The position numbers and the translations under genes were made by a program. Below, one piece after another: positions 53,733 to 64,000 of a stretch of DNA of 64,000 nucleotides. Position 1 is the stretch's first letter. The number at the start of each line of letters is the position of its first letter. The notes under the pieces were generated by a model that worked only from the letters and a program-made list of their open reading frames with translations, did no database searches and had not been told where the DNA came from. Source of the DNA: Centropus unirufus (Eukaryota; Chordata; Aves; Cuculiformes; Centropidae); contig VYZI01000238.1 in the NCBI GenBank assembly GCA_013397695.1, forward strand, positions 682,001-746,000. Direction: 5' to 3'.

Positions 53733-55177
53733 CTAACGGCAGGGAAATAGAAGCTCCCCACACCCTGACCCTACACACATGGCCCTGAGCTCTCCTTCCC
53801 TGCAGCAAGTGGTTTACAGTAGCATACATCTCATGCAGCAACAATAAAGAAGAGCTGATCCCATCTCATTCCCACAAAAACAAACTTGCCAGATGAAGGA
53901 ATAGGAAAAACATCTCCTTGCTTTAGTTGAACTACCAGGCATGGGAAGAAGAGGAAGTCAGGGCAAATTCCAATATCCAACCCCGCTGCCAGACCATTCA
54001 TTGAGACAGTGCAAGGAGCACCCAGCCTTCCAGGCAGCTAAAGACCCCCATTGGAGGCACCATCATTTTGTGAGGCAGCATGGAAAGTTTTCCCAGGGAG
54101 AATGAGATCACGGGAAAGGACCACATAACACAGGTATTTTCCAGGAACTTATATCAATGTAAAAGAAAATTGGCAGATTGAGTCTTCCTCTGCCTCCAGG
54201 GCACACCCCAGCCAGGATTCAGGGCAGTGCAGCAAGGAACAGCTACTGCCCTGCAAAACCACTCAGCCACAAAGCTGGAGCCTGGCTCAGAAATGTTGCA
54301 ACTGCAAAAGAGATGGACCAGATCAGACCAAGTCTGCCTCCAAGCAGAGCAGGCAGATCAGTCTTGGTAGAAAGCCATTTGTTTCCAGAAGAAAACCAGA
54401 AAAAGAACAAGAAAGGCAAGGGGAATAACAGTTGCCAATATTTTCAATCCAAACAGAAAGGAAATGAACAGTGTTAACTGGAGGCACAGAGAGAAGTTAT
54501 CTGAGCAACATCCTTCCTGCCTGCCACGCCCCACACCTCGTCCTTCTGATGGACACCAACCCACTCAGTGTCTTTGACTTGAGTCCTGTTGATCTTTTGG
54601 ATTAAGAATGAGGGTACTGATAGAAAAGACAAGAAGAGGAGCAGCAGAACTTGGTCTCCCACATAAGTGGATTCTCTTAGGTGTAACAGTAAGTTTGAGT
54701 TCACCTCCCCACCCTTGCTTTCTGACTGAGGGTGCGAACAGGATTCTCTCCTCTAAACAAGTTGGTTCTTTGGCCATTCATTATCTAGCAGCCAGCTGGC
54801 TGAATAGCAGGGGTGCACACACTTTAACACATCCTAACTCTTAAGAGATCTACAGCTTATCTAAATTAGGGATCCCTGGGCTTCTTGAATGCTTTGACCC
54901 ACTTGTTGAACCCTCACCAAGACTGAATTGCTGCCTTTCCAAGACACCCCTGGCTTTCACAGAGCCACTGGGGACATCCTGGGCCAAATTCTCTCCCTGC
55001 AGCAGCCAGCAGCAAAACGAATCACAATAACACCTTGACTCTTCTTAGTTAAATTTCTAATAGGATGTGAGCATAGGCACCAGGATCTCCTGACATCAGT
55101 TGGGCCTCAAGCCAACCACTGTTAAAAAAATACCTTCCTCGGAAAGAGCGCTGATTTAAGAGTTCATTATTCCTGCC

Positions 55178-55199
55178 GGGGGGGGGGGGGGGGGGGGGG
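55178..55199. repeat. Run of 22 G on the plus strand
   Basis: Twenty-two uninterrupted G flanked by tcctgcc and aaggaagg. On the plus strand it could form a G-quadruplex; the GRIP2 transcript would carry 22 C. Homopolymers of this length are unstable and often miscounted by sequencing, so the exact length is uncertain. Confidence 0.9.
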
Positions 55200-55245
55200 A
55201 AGGAAGGTTGTTCATTTTTTTGGGTTTTTTTTAATTTAGAAGAGT

Positions 55246-55269
55246 TATTAGTCTATTTATTAGTCTATG
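55246..55269. repeat. Tandem duplication of a 12-mer
   Basis: The 12 bases ttattagtctat occur twice head to tail, followed by gttattaa. A small local duplication in AT-rich intron with no evident role. Confidence 0.85.
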
Positions 55270-56660
55270 TTATTAACAGAGATCACCTCTTAATGAAAGT
55301 CAGCATTGGCTAAATAAGATTTTGTGACAATTAGGCTTGCTGTCTGCAAGTTGTTCAGATTCCTGGATTGCTTTAAGACAGTTCATGCAGAGAAAGAGCA
55401 TTAATCTCGCGGGAAGACCAAGAGGTAAAACCTCCCATTTCTTTAATGGAAAAAAGACAGTTGGAGACAGTTATTTTGCCATAGGATAATTGCACTCCTT
55501 GTTTAGAGAAATGAATTCTAAAACAGCATTAAGAACCAAAAGCTGTTCACGCTAAGGCAAGCCAGTGCTTTTTGCTAGAATAAAAGCACGTGGTTGGAAG
55601 TAGGAACCCAAATAACTAAAACTAAGTGTGATTTGATCTGTTTTGAGGAGAGTTATTTCTTTAAGTCAAGGAAGGCATTTATCTGTAGTCAGGTACAGAG
55701 CAGCCAGGGGTAGGTGAGAGTGGATCAGGCAACTAAGGGATTCAAACTGTAGCCACCTGGGAGCTAGTCTCCAAAGCCTGGGGTTTTAAAGATATCCAAC
55801 TGCTTGAAGATGCAAAGACATATTTCAAAATCAGACCATCATCATCTATCTGTATCTTTGGGCACCTGATCACCCTAAAAAAGTCATCATATTACTAAAA
55901 GAAGAAAAGGGAAAAAATATATACCCATGCACACCCATTCTGAATCTCAGATAGGTGTTTAGCTCCCAAATTACACAGCCTCCACCACAGCCCTGCCAGG
56001 AGCCGTACCATAATTAGAGGAAAACAGTAATGCAACCCTTCCCACCTCTTCCTGAGCTGGCACTCCACATGGCATCACAAAGTCGTGCTTAAAATGCCTC
56101 CAAAACAGGTTTGGCTTTCTTTGCAAAGCTCTATGCAACCAAACCTCCAGCATATCCCCCTTTAAATGCAGCCTGGGTTAAATGCAGAAGGTGGTTTGAA
56201 TTCTCTCCTGCTCAAATAATCCAAAGCTCCTTAGAACCTTAGAAAATGTGTACAAGTTCATTAAGCCCAACAGATGTTCAGCTCTTCTCCCCTCTCCAGA
56301 AATGCATTGCTCCAGTTCTGTATCAGAAAACTTAGAGAATATAAATAAATAAATAGAATACAGGTTAAAAAATCACCCAGGAATCTCCAGGCTACTTTTC
56401 CTGGAATACTGGACAAGTTGAGCTGAAGTTTATAATCCTGCCTTACATAAAAGTAGCACAAGCATACAACAACAAATACACTAAATCCTTAGGTGATACA
56501 GCCCATGCTCCTAAGAAATGCTTCAAAACAAGAAGAAAAATGTCACATTTGGTTTGGGATTCTGCAGCACAGCTTCATTGTCATGACACTGACTGCTTCA
56601 GTTACTGCACCCAAAACCAACAACCAGCCTTTAAAGATTCACCGTTTTCTGGCTTTGTTC

Positions 56661-56925
56661 ACAGAATCATAGAGTCACAGACTCACCAGGTTGGAAAAGA
56701 CCTCCGAGATCATTGAGTCCGACCATCCCTGTCCACCACTAAATCAGATCCCCAAACACCTCATCTCCCCATGTTTTAAACACCTCCAGGGATGGTGGCT
56801 CCATCACCTCCCTGGGCAGCTGTTCCAGTGCCTGTTGACCTTTCGGTGAAGAATTTTTTCCCTATGTCCAATCTGAACCTGCCCTGGCACAGCCCGAGGT
56901 CATTCCTCCTTCTCTGTCTCCAGGA
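56661..56925 (-). mobile_element. CR1 LINE 3' end, minus orientation
   Basis: On the plus strand it starts cacagaatcatagagtcaca, then caggttggaaaagacctccg, gggatggtggctccatcacc and ctgggcagctgttccagtgc: the reverse complement of a CR1 3' tail of the same subgroup as the copy at 53450-53732. It is 5'-truncated near 56925. It lies in the same intron as the plus-oriented copy, about 3 kb away, making an inverted pair. Confidence 0.93.
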
Positions 56926-58228
56926 GATGGGGTGGGGCATTGGGAAGAACGGCAATGAAAAACCCAGTGCCCATCGCAGAGCTCATTTCCACCTCCATCA
57001 ATACAGGGTGCCTTCAAGGCAACCACTACAGCCACTCAGACCAAAGCAAGGTGTTGAAATGTTCCTCCTCTCCTTTGCACCAGAAAGATTTATTTAAAAA
57101 TTCCCCCATAACCAGCAAGCTCAGACTGGAATGGACCAAGTTATTTTGGGAGAAGCCCCTCCCTAATTTCATAAATACATGTACCAACAAATTTGTGAGG
57201 CTGCCTGTTGTGAAGAGCTGCCTCGCATTCTTCCCTTCACTGGCAACAAATCCCCTCGCAGCACGTACTCATTAGTTACACAGAGGACAAATGAGGACTT
57301 GAAAAAATGTCTTCTTTTCAACTTCTCTTATCACAAATTTTTTGAGAGTGTAGCCAAAAGTGACAGCCATGCCATACAAAAACCACCCTTGCTGGAACAA
57401 AGTCCTTGCCCCAAAGCCAACGATTAAATTTCCTCCCACTTCTCCAGCTACTTCTGGTTGGGGTAGGGGCTGGAAAAACCCAACAGCCCCAGTGCATTAT
57501 CAATCCGCTGCCAGAACCTGTGCCAGCCCTGCTGCAACAATGCTGCAATCCCACCCCTGGGCTGGGAATGCGACCTGCTGACTACAGCTTCTTGTGCTGT
57601 CAGGTTTTGGTGGCATCTCCTCCACCCATTTGTGCAGTCATTGCTCCTGGCTGAGCCAGGGAGTTCTTGTCCAAACTTTGAGGTTATTCCAAGAGAAAGT
57701 TGTACTTCTTAATTTCCTCTACCCAATACACGCAGCGTGAAATTTATCTCCCATACCCTCCACATCGCCCCTTTTTTTTTCTTCTAAAGCCTGTATTCAT
57801 TTATCTACTAACCCTTCTAAGGAATGTATAATTTCATAACCACCTGCTGCTTTATGAACAGGAAACAGATCTATAAAAGATACAATAGCCCATTGTTAAA
57901 CAGAAAACACTGGGCCTCGTTCTTCTATTTTTTTCTTTTTTAATAAGAAACCAAAATTACTTTTAAAGGAACAATTTGTTTCAAGCAACCATTTTCAACC
58001 ACAATGATGTAGATAGTTATTTGCATAGCAGTAGCCTTTATGAGACCAAGATAGGAGCCAGAACACGCCTCTGTTATCAAGCAGGTTGGCTTCCAAGGGA
58101 TATCAGAGCAGATTTCTTCCCCCCTGCAAGCCCTCAGCAGATACATAACGCTGATAGAAGACTCCTACTTCTTGCAGAGAAGTGAAGAGAGTTTCAGCAT
58201 TTCATAAACAAGTAGAAAATCCAATTTT

Positions 58229-58246
58229 TGTGTGTGTGTGTGTGTG
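58229..58246. repeat. (TG)n microsatellite
   Basis: Nine TG dinucleotides followed by CACA in the 5' intron of GRIP2. It may be polymorphic in length. Confidence 0.9.
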
Positions 58247-61200
58247 CACAAAGCCTATTTAAGGTGGCTCTGCAAAGAAGCCAGGCCTGGGAAAGATATA
58301 ACTCACATCAACTTTCACAGGATATTAAACACCTCCCAAGGACTGATCCAAGTCCCATCTGATAACACTGAAGGCTGGACCTAGCTTGCAATGCCAAGAT
58401 CTGGTGCTCCTAAGGCTGTCTTTAAATACATGACATCCTTTTTATTTTTTTTTAACAAAAAGCATAAAAGAGTAAGAAATAAGACATAATTTAAGGCTCT
58501 GCAGTCAACCTGCTGGAACAGTCCTGTCTTTTGTACACCAGAGACATTGCTACAATGCATTGTGCGTCACCTGTTCTTGCTTTGGAAGCCAGTGCAGTGT
58601 GACTTTATCAGTGCATCGGAGGAGTGTGCAACAGAGGACCTGGAAGCAGTTCTTAATTTCCACTCAAGCTGCACTGCGAAATGCAGGAAAAATATTTGAA
58701 AAAGTGACTAGAAATTTTCTATTAAATCCAGCTCCATCTTGTTTTGGCTTGGTTTTCTGTGAAAATTAACTTAACATGCTGTCCATATACCCATCCATCT
58801 ACCACCTTTTGGCATCCCTGAAACACTGTGGCCAATATCCATCAACCTGGGGAGGAGAGAAAGCAGCATGAAAGAGGATTATAGGCCTGTAACTTTCATT
58901 AAAATTTTGTTTTGAGTAGGAAAGACTGAAATTCTTGTTCTCAGCAAAACAAAGGTCTGCTGTTCAAAAACCAGCTCTAGAGCAGCTTCACCACTTACCT
59001 CCTTTGCATGACAGGCAGGAGAACAAGGGATTGGATGTAAAACTGTTGAAAATAAGTGTTATTTTGCTCACAGAGCAGCTTGTGTTGTTCTTCTGAAGTA
59101 ACCTAAGATTTCTTTTCTTCTTTCATTTAAAATTACTCTTTCCCCATTCTAGTGAGAATATGCTTGTGGGTATACGGCTAGGCTTATTAAGAATTTCTTG
59201 AAGGATAGCATAGGCTGGGTCTTTAGGACAAAGAGATTTTCCAAAATAAATCCAAACTTCTTCTCTTGTATCCACCTTTTCCAAAGCATCCTCTAAAAAC
59301 ACCCATACCAAAGTGGCCCCTTTTCTCTCAGTGAGCCCTCTCCAGTTTGCTTTTCTTAAGCCCTCCCCAACAAGATTTAAATTTGAAGTGATAAAAAATA
59401 AAAATTACTAGAGAAAGGGGGTGAAACTTCCCGTCTCGCCATCCCTCTCAATCCTCCCAGACATTTTCAGATAGCTTCACCAAATCTGTATTTCGGAATG
59501 ACCCAGAAGCAAGGGAAACTACAGTTTGCCACCCTCTTGCAGATTACATTTGCACACGCAGACACACATTATACGCAGTAATTTTGTGCATCAGGGACAA
59601 GAATAGCACAGAAACCAACTCAATGAGATTATTATTTCTCAATAGTTCTCGTGCCTGAAATGATGTTATTAAAGTTACATTTTCCAGTCAATCTGGCAAT
59701 TTCTCTTATTAAGCAGTGTAGACTGTAGTGGGGAAGAGTCCAGCAATAAGCTAGGAAGATGAAATATTGCTGATACACTGACTGGTTATAGGAAGAAACT
59801 GCCTTTCAAGAGTAAAAATTAAAGAGAAATAAAACACATTTACAGACAGATCTCCAATGAAAATTATCCAAGTGAGCAGTTCTAATATGGTGAGAAATGA
59901 CTGATAAAATCTAACACCATTCCCAGGGAAGAATGCCTCTCTAGATATAACTGCATTTATTAATCTATGCAGCAGGCAGCAGTAAATCCTAGCTGGCAAG
60001 GGAATACAGTTACCCCTATTAACTCTACACAAGCTCCCTAACTATCCCAGATGGATAAGAAATAGAGTCTGTTGAATCCAAACCCTAGGGACTTCCTTTC
60101 TTTTCAAGCAACAAATACCATGCTAAGTAACTGTGGAGTGAAATCAAATAAAAAAGACAGCTCTATTGTGGCTTTTCAATCAAATAAAATTAAATACTTG
60201 TCAGTTTATTAGACTTCAGCACTGAAATCACTGGTGCCACCCAAAGCTAGCAACCAATATTACCTGCTTGTTTAAAAACCACGCAGATAGTAAAAAAGCA
60301 AAACCAAGCTTTGTTTGAATAAAAACCCACTATGATTGCTTCCACTGCGTGGGGTTTGGCACTACGCTCCCTCCCAGTTGGGCAGGTTTGTCAAAAGGTA
60401 CAGCCAAGCACGAAAAAGGAAAAAGCTTTTATTTTTGACATATCAATAGTGAAAGACAAATAAAACCATATTAATTGACTCATAGAGGTCCAGGGAGGAG
60501 ACAGGGAGACAAGATTCAGGTGCCACTGGCAGCATCAAGAACTGACCATCCTTGTGCACAGCCTGGGTGTGGACATGCAGCACGAGCCAACAGCTCGAGG
60601 ACAAGGAAACAGGTAGAAGTAACTTCCACCTTTTGAAAGGGAGATCAATTTGCTGCAGTGACAGTGATAGAAAATTCTTTGACCTATTTTGCCTTTTACA
60701 AATTCTTTTTAGTCTCTGTGATTATTTTAAAAATGGTACCTGTTGTCTTCCACCCTCCAAGGTATTGTAAAATAACTGTCAAATCTCAAGAGGTTCTTAA
60801 CTTCCCAGGTATGGAGGGAGCTTCGGAAGCACAAGGTAGTGCCACACTGAAGAGCGGGGGGAAAACCACCCGATCTTATGCCTAAACGTGGCAGCAGAGC
60901 ACGTAACTCTTCAGTGGGGAGGCAGAGGGTCAGGAAGGGGGAAAGAGAGTTGTAGAGATCCATCCTACATGCAGGAATGTGTGTGCATCCTCCCTTTCCA
61001 CCCCATGAGAAAAATTAAACTCCTGGATGTCTTGTCATGACGAATGGGCATCTTTCGAAAAATCATTCAACACCCCTTAGACAGGAGATTTGGGGCATGA
61101 CTCAGAGTAATTGAGCTAAAGCTCTTTGACCTCTGTTATGGGGGGTGGTGAGACTTGATTTTGAATGGATCATTTGGGCTGCAAACAACCTAGTAAAAAA

Positions 61201-64000
61201 AAAGCCCTACAAAATAGGTGAACGTTGCCATTGGGGCAGAAGCTGGCTGAAGAGAAAAATCACAGTTCAGTTGAAAGGTTATTTTTGTCCAATAATTCTA
61301 TTCTGTGGTTCTGGCCAGCTTAGAGCTTCAGAATGCACACTCATGTGAAGGAGGAGGATACATCAGAATTTCTCCAAAGGAGCCAAAAAGCTACGAGTGC
61401 CCATGTTCTCTTTTCTGCTGAAAGATGCTCCATTTCAGAGGAAAATTGAAATACCCACTCCCCAGCAGATACACAGATGGGAAGAAGGCGTAAGTGTTGA
61501 AATAAAATGGGAGTAACAAAAACTCTCATTGGATATCTTCGAGTTTGTGAATTAGCGGGTTGAGACATCAGTGTTTTCTTCTGGGCTTTACTACAGACAG
61601 ATAACCCAGTGCACTGGAGAAACAGCCATGAGCAAACATCTCACAGCAGGCAGTAGATAGGGCAGAGGGAAACTCACTGGATTCAGAAGAGATAGAAAAC
61701 AGGGTGCCTACAAGACATCGTGCCAACATGCAGCCTGGCAAACCTTTTTGAAGAGGGATTCACTACAGTTGTGATTGGTTTTTTTGTTTGTTTACTCTTA
61801 CAGCACTTCCAAGAGAGTCCATGTTACACAACTGAATAGCATGTTCTCAAGGGCACACATAAAATATAGCACTTGTCCTAAGCTTAGAGCACACAACGTG
61901 GCAAGGAACTAAGAGTCGTAAACCAATTATAAGAAAATCTGCTAGAAAACGTAACTCCTTAGATGAGGAATTCAGGAAAACCTTTTATTATACTGAACAA
62001 CATCCCACTTTCCTGCCGGTCTTCAGGAGCAACATCAGTTTGACATGGGCAACCCCTGCACCAGCAAGATTTAAGAAGGAGTGATCGAGGGGAGCCCAGC
62101 AGAGTTGGTACAAGGAAGGTCATCCCACCACTTGCCCAGGTTAGCGCTCTCTCTCCACCGGCAATATGAGCCTGCTCTTGCTTGAGAAAAAAAGGTCCCA
62201 AAAATGAAATGAGGAATCAAATCTGGGAGATTTGTTGAGCCACTCCAACAAGTGACTGAGAGTGACAGAAGTCTATGTCTGGTGTGAACCAATCTCAAGG
62301 CCAACAGCGGTAAGAAAATTCATGTAAAACACAAGAAAAAATACCAAAAAAAAAAATAATCAGGTAACAGAACAGATGCACCTCAGTGCAGTGACATTCA
62401 ATAAATCATGAGCCAGAGATCCAGAGGTGAGGAAAGGAAACAGATTTCTACAAAACCTAAAAGATCCCATCAGCACTAGCATAAAAAAGTCAAACTATGC
62501 GAAGGAGAGATCAAAGCTGTCCACACCTCATTTGCTACTGCACCATCTTATCACCTTGACTAGGCTATGGCTTGAAAAGGAGCTATGAAAAACCAGCAGC
62601 CTGGGGAGCCAGGACAAGCCTGGCTGACTGTAGCCTACAGCTGGGCATGTGCTGGGCCCCAGGTGAAGCAAGGGCAGGGCCAGCACAAGGCTGGGAGGCT
62701 TGCCGGACTGCAGGGAGAGCATAAATCAGCCTGACCTAGCACGGAGCAGATGGAGAAAGTCCCCAGCTTTCTGTAAAGCAAGGGGGGGCTGTACCACCAA
62801 CAGCTTTTTCCATCATCCTGTGGGCCAGTGCACCAAGGTATCTCATAGCCAGGTTTGTGTCAGCTGCAAAGGGGCAGTCTTCCAGCTGGAGCCTCCAGCT
62901 TACAGTGGAACCCCCAAAGTTTGGGAACTCCTTTTAGGAGGACTGCAAAGACAGCGGGTACTGCTGAAAGATGACATCATAAGCGAAAATATTCAATACA
63001 GTGGGTTGCAAATCAGGTGCTTTATCCTGGATTTGCACTGCATTCTAATGCAAAGTGCTTAAAAAACAGTGGGAGTCAAGAAAGAAGGAAGAAGTTCCAT
63101 ATAGCATTAGCTATTTTTTAAGAAAGGTTTCCAGCACCCCATTTAGCCTTGTTTCCCAGCTTATTCACGAAGCTCTGCTAAATCTTACTAAGACTTAATT
63201 CCCATAAATGTGATTCTTCCCTCAGTGTTCAGCTAAGTAGCAATGTTTCAAAAAAAAAAAAAAAGTAAATACCAAATCGTGGGAGTTGGATTATTCATTC
63301 ATGTGGTGAAAGCCATTATATATGAATATATACAGATGTTCCCACTTCAGGACTGATCTAAACATATGTAGATGTTAGACTCTGACACACAAACCATCCA
63401 TTATGCAATGGCCCATGTACACGGCTGGGCTGCTTTTATCCTCAACTGTGTCAGGAGGATTCACGGGAGCTATGTGAGAGATGGAATAAGCTTATATTTA
63501 AAAGAATAAAGCAAGTTTAAGCAAGAGCCCTGCTTAAAATGGAAGGAGGGAGGGAGAATGAGAGAAATCAAAGAGCCAGGAAATAGAAGATTTAGCAGGG
63601 CAACAAGATGAAGTATGAAAGTTTCAAAGCTCAAAGTTATTTGATGTTGGAGTTGGTAGGGTCTGACCCCATCAAACCAGTTGTTAAAAATTTCCCTGAA
63701 TCGCCAATTAAATCTTGCTTCCAACAAGTCCTGCTCCCGGTTCTGCCCCACTTCATGCTTTACATCAAGCCTTGCCTTGGCTGCAGGTTCTGCCAACATC
63801 CCCTCCTCCAAACAGGCTGGTGTCCAGAGCTCAGTACAGCCCCACCACGATGAAAGCAAACATCTGTTTAGTATGAAAGATGGGTAAGACCCCCTTCAGC
63901 AGTTATTAATGCACTGTGGCAGTTCTATATAGCTGCCTGCATGCAAACACTTGGGCTGGTTTCCAGTTACTTCACATCGTACGGGTGATGTACAGCAGGT

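Larger units (their letters stand above)
49679..64000 (-). other. 5' intron / upstream sequence of GRIP2, 14.3 kb
   Basis: It follows the acceptor of the first exon seen, so it should be intron leading to an upstream first exon. I found neither that exon (a short basic N-terminal peptide ending at phase 1) nor a CpG-rich promoter before 64000. It contains two CR1 3' ends (53450-53732 plus, 56661-56925 minus), a 22-G run (55178-55199), a (TG)n tract (58229-58246) and a poly-A run at about 63250-63264. Overlapping plus-strand open frames at 51944-52677 lack recognisable features. Confidence 0.65.

Overview
The window is vertebrate nuclear DNA, most likely from a bird. The evidence is one multi-exon protein gene with short GT-AG exons, sparse transposon content, and the transposons present being CR1-type LINEs with the usual 3' tail (copies of attctatgattct). 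CR1 also occurs in turtles and crocodilians, so 'bird' is inferred, not proven.

Almost everything here is one gene on the minus strand: GRIP2 (glutamate receptor interacting protein 2), a neuronal multi-PDZ scaffold. I find 20 coding exons between 49678 (5' side) and 2385 (3' side). Every junction is a GT-AG site and every phase matches its neighbour. Together they give 2633 coding bases, 878 residues counting the first, shared codon, with no stop. Residue numbers below count from that shared Asp at the start of the 49598-49678 exon. They encode a short N-terminal stretch, PDZ1 (about 33-119), PDZ2 (133-220), PDZ3 (234-316), a linker rich in Cys/His and then basic (about 320-440), PDZ4 (442-531), PDZ5 (543-627), PDZ6 (642-725), and the start of the long linker that leads to PDZ7. 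The first exon (N-terminal peptide, promoter) and the last exons (PDZ7, C-terminus, 3' UTR) were not found. They probably lie beyond the right and left edges.

Layout from high to low coordinates (transcript order): 49679-64000 is 5' intron with two oppositely oriented CR1 3' ends and a run of 22 G. 41997-49678 holds the N-terminal exon, PDZ1 and PDZ2. 36789-37803 is PDZ3. 31633-32808 is the linker. 31235-31421 with 25664-25809 is PDZ4. 16797-25012 is PDZ5. 11080-16513 is PDZ6, with a CR1 composite in its intron. 2385-8726 is the C-terminal linker. No second protein gene, tRNA, rRNA, CRISPR or convincing ncRNA was seen.

The main observation is in the gene structure. All six PDZ domains are cut by a phase-2 intron inside the same conserved Arg codon and are bounded by phase-1 introns. 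Only PDZ2 and PDZ5 carry an extra intron, at the same site. This 2-3-2 / 2-3-2 exon pattern points to duplication of an ancestral three-PDZ block. A perfect 12-bp palindromic POU-dimer (MORE) site next to a SOX-like site in the PDZ5 intron is the best regulatory candidate.
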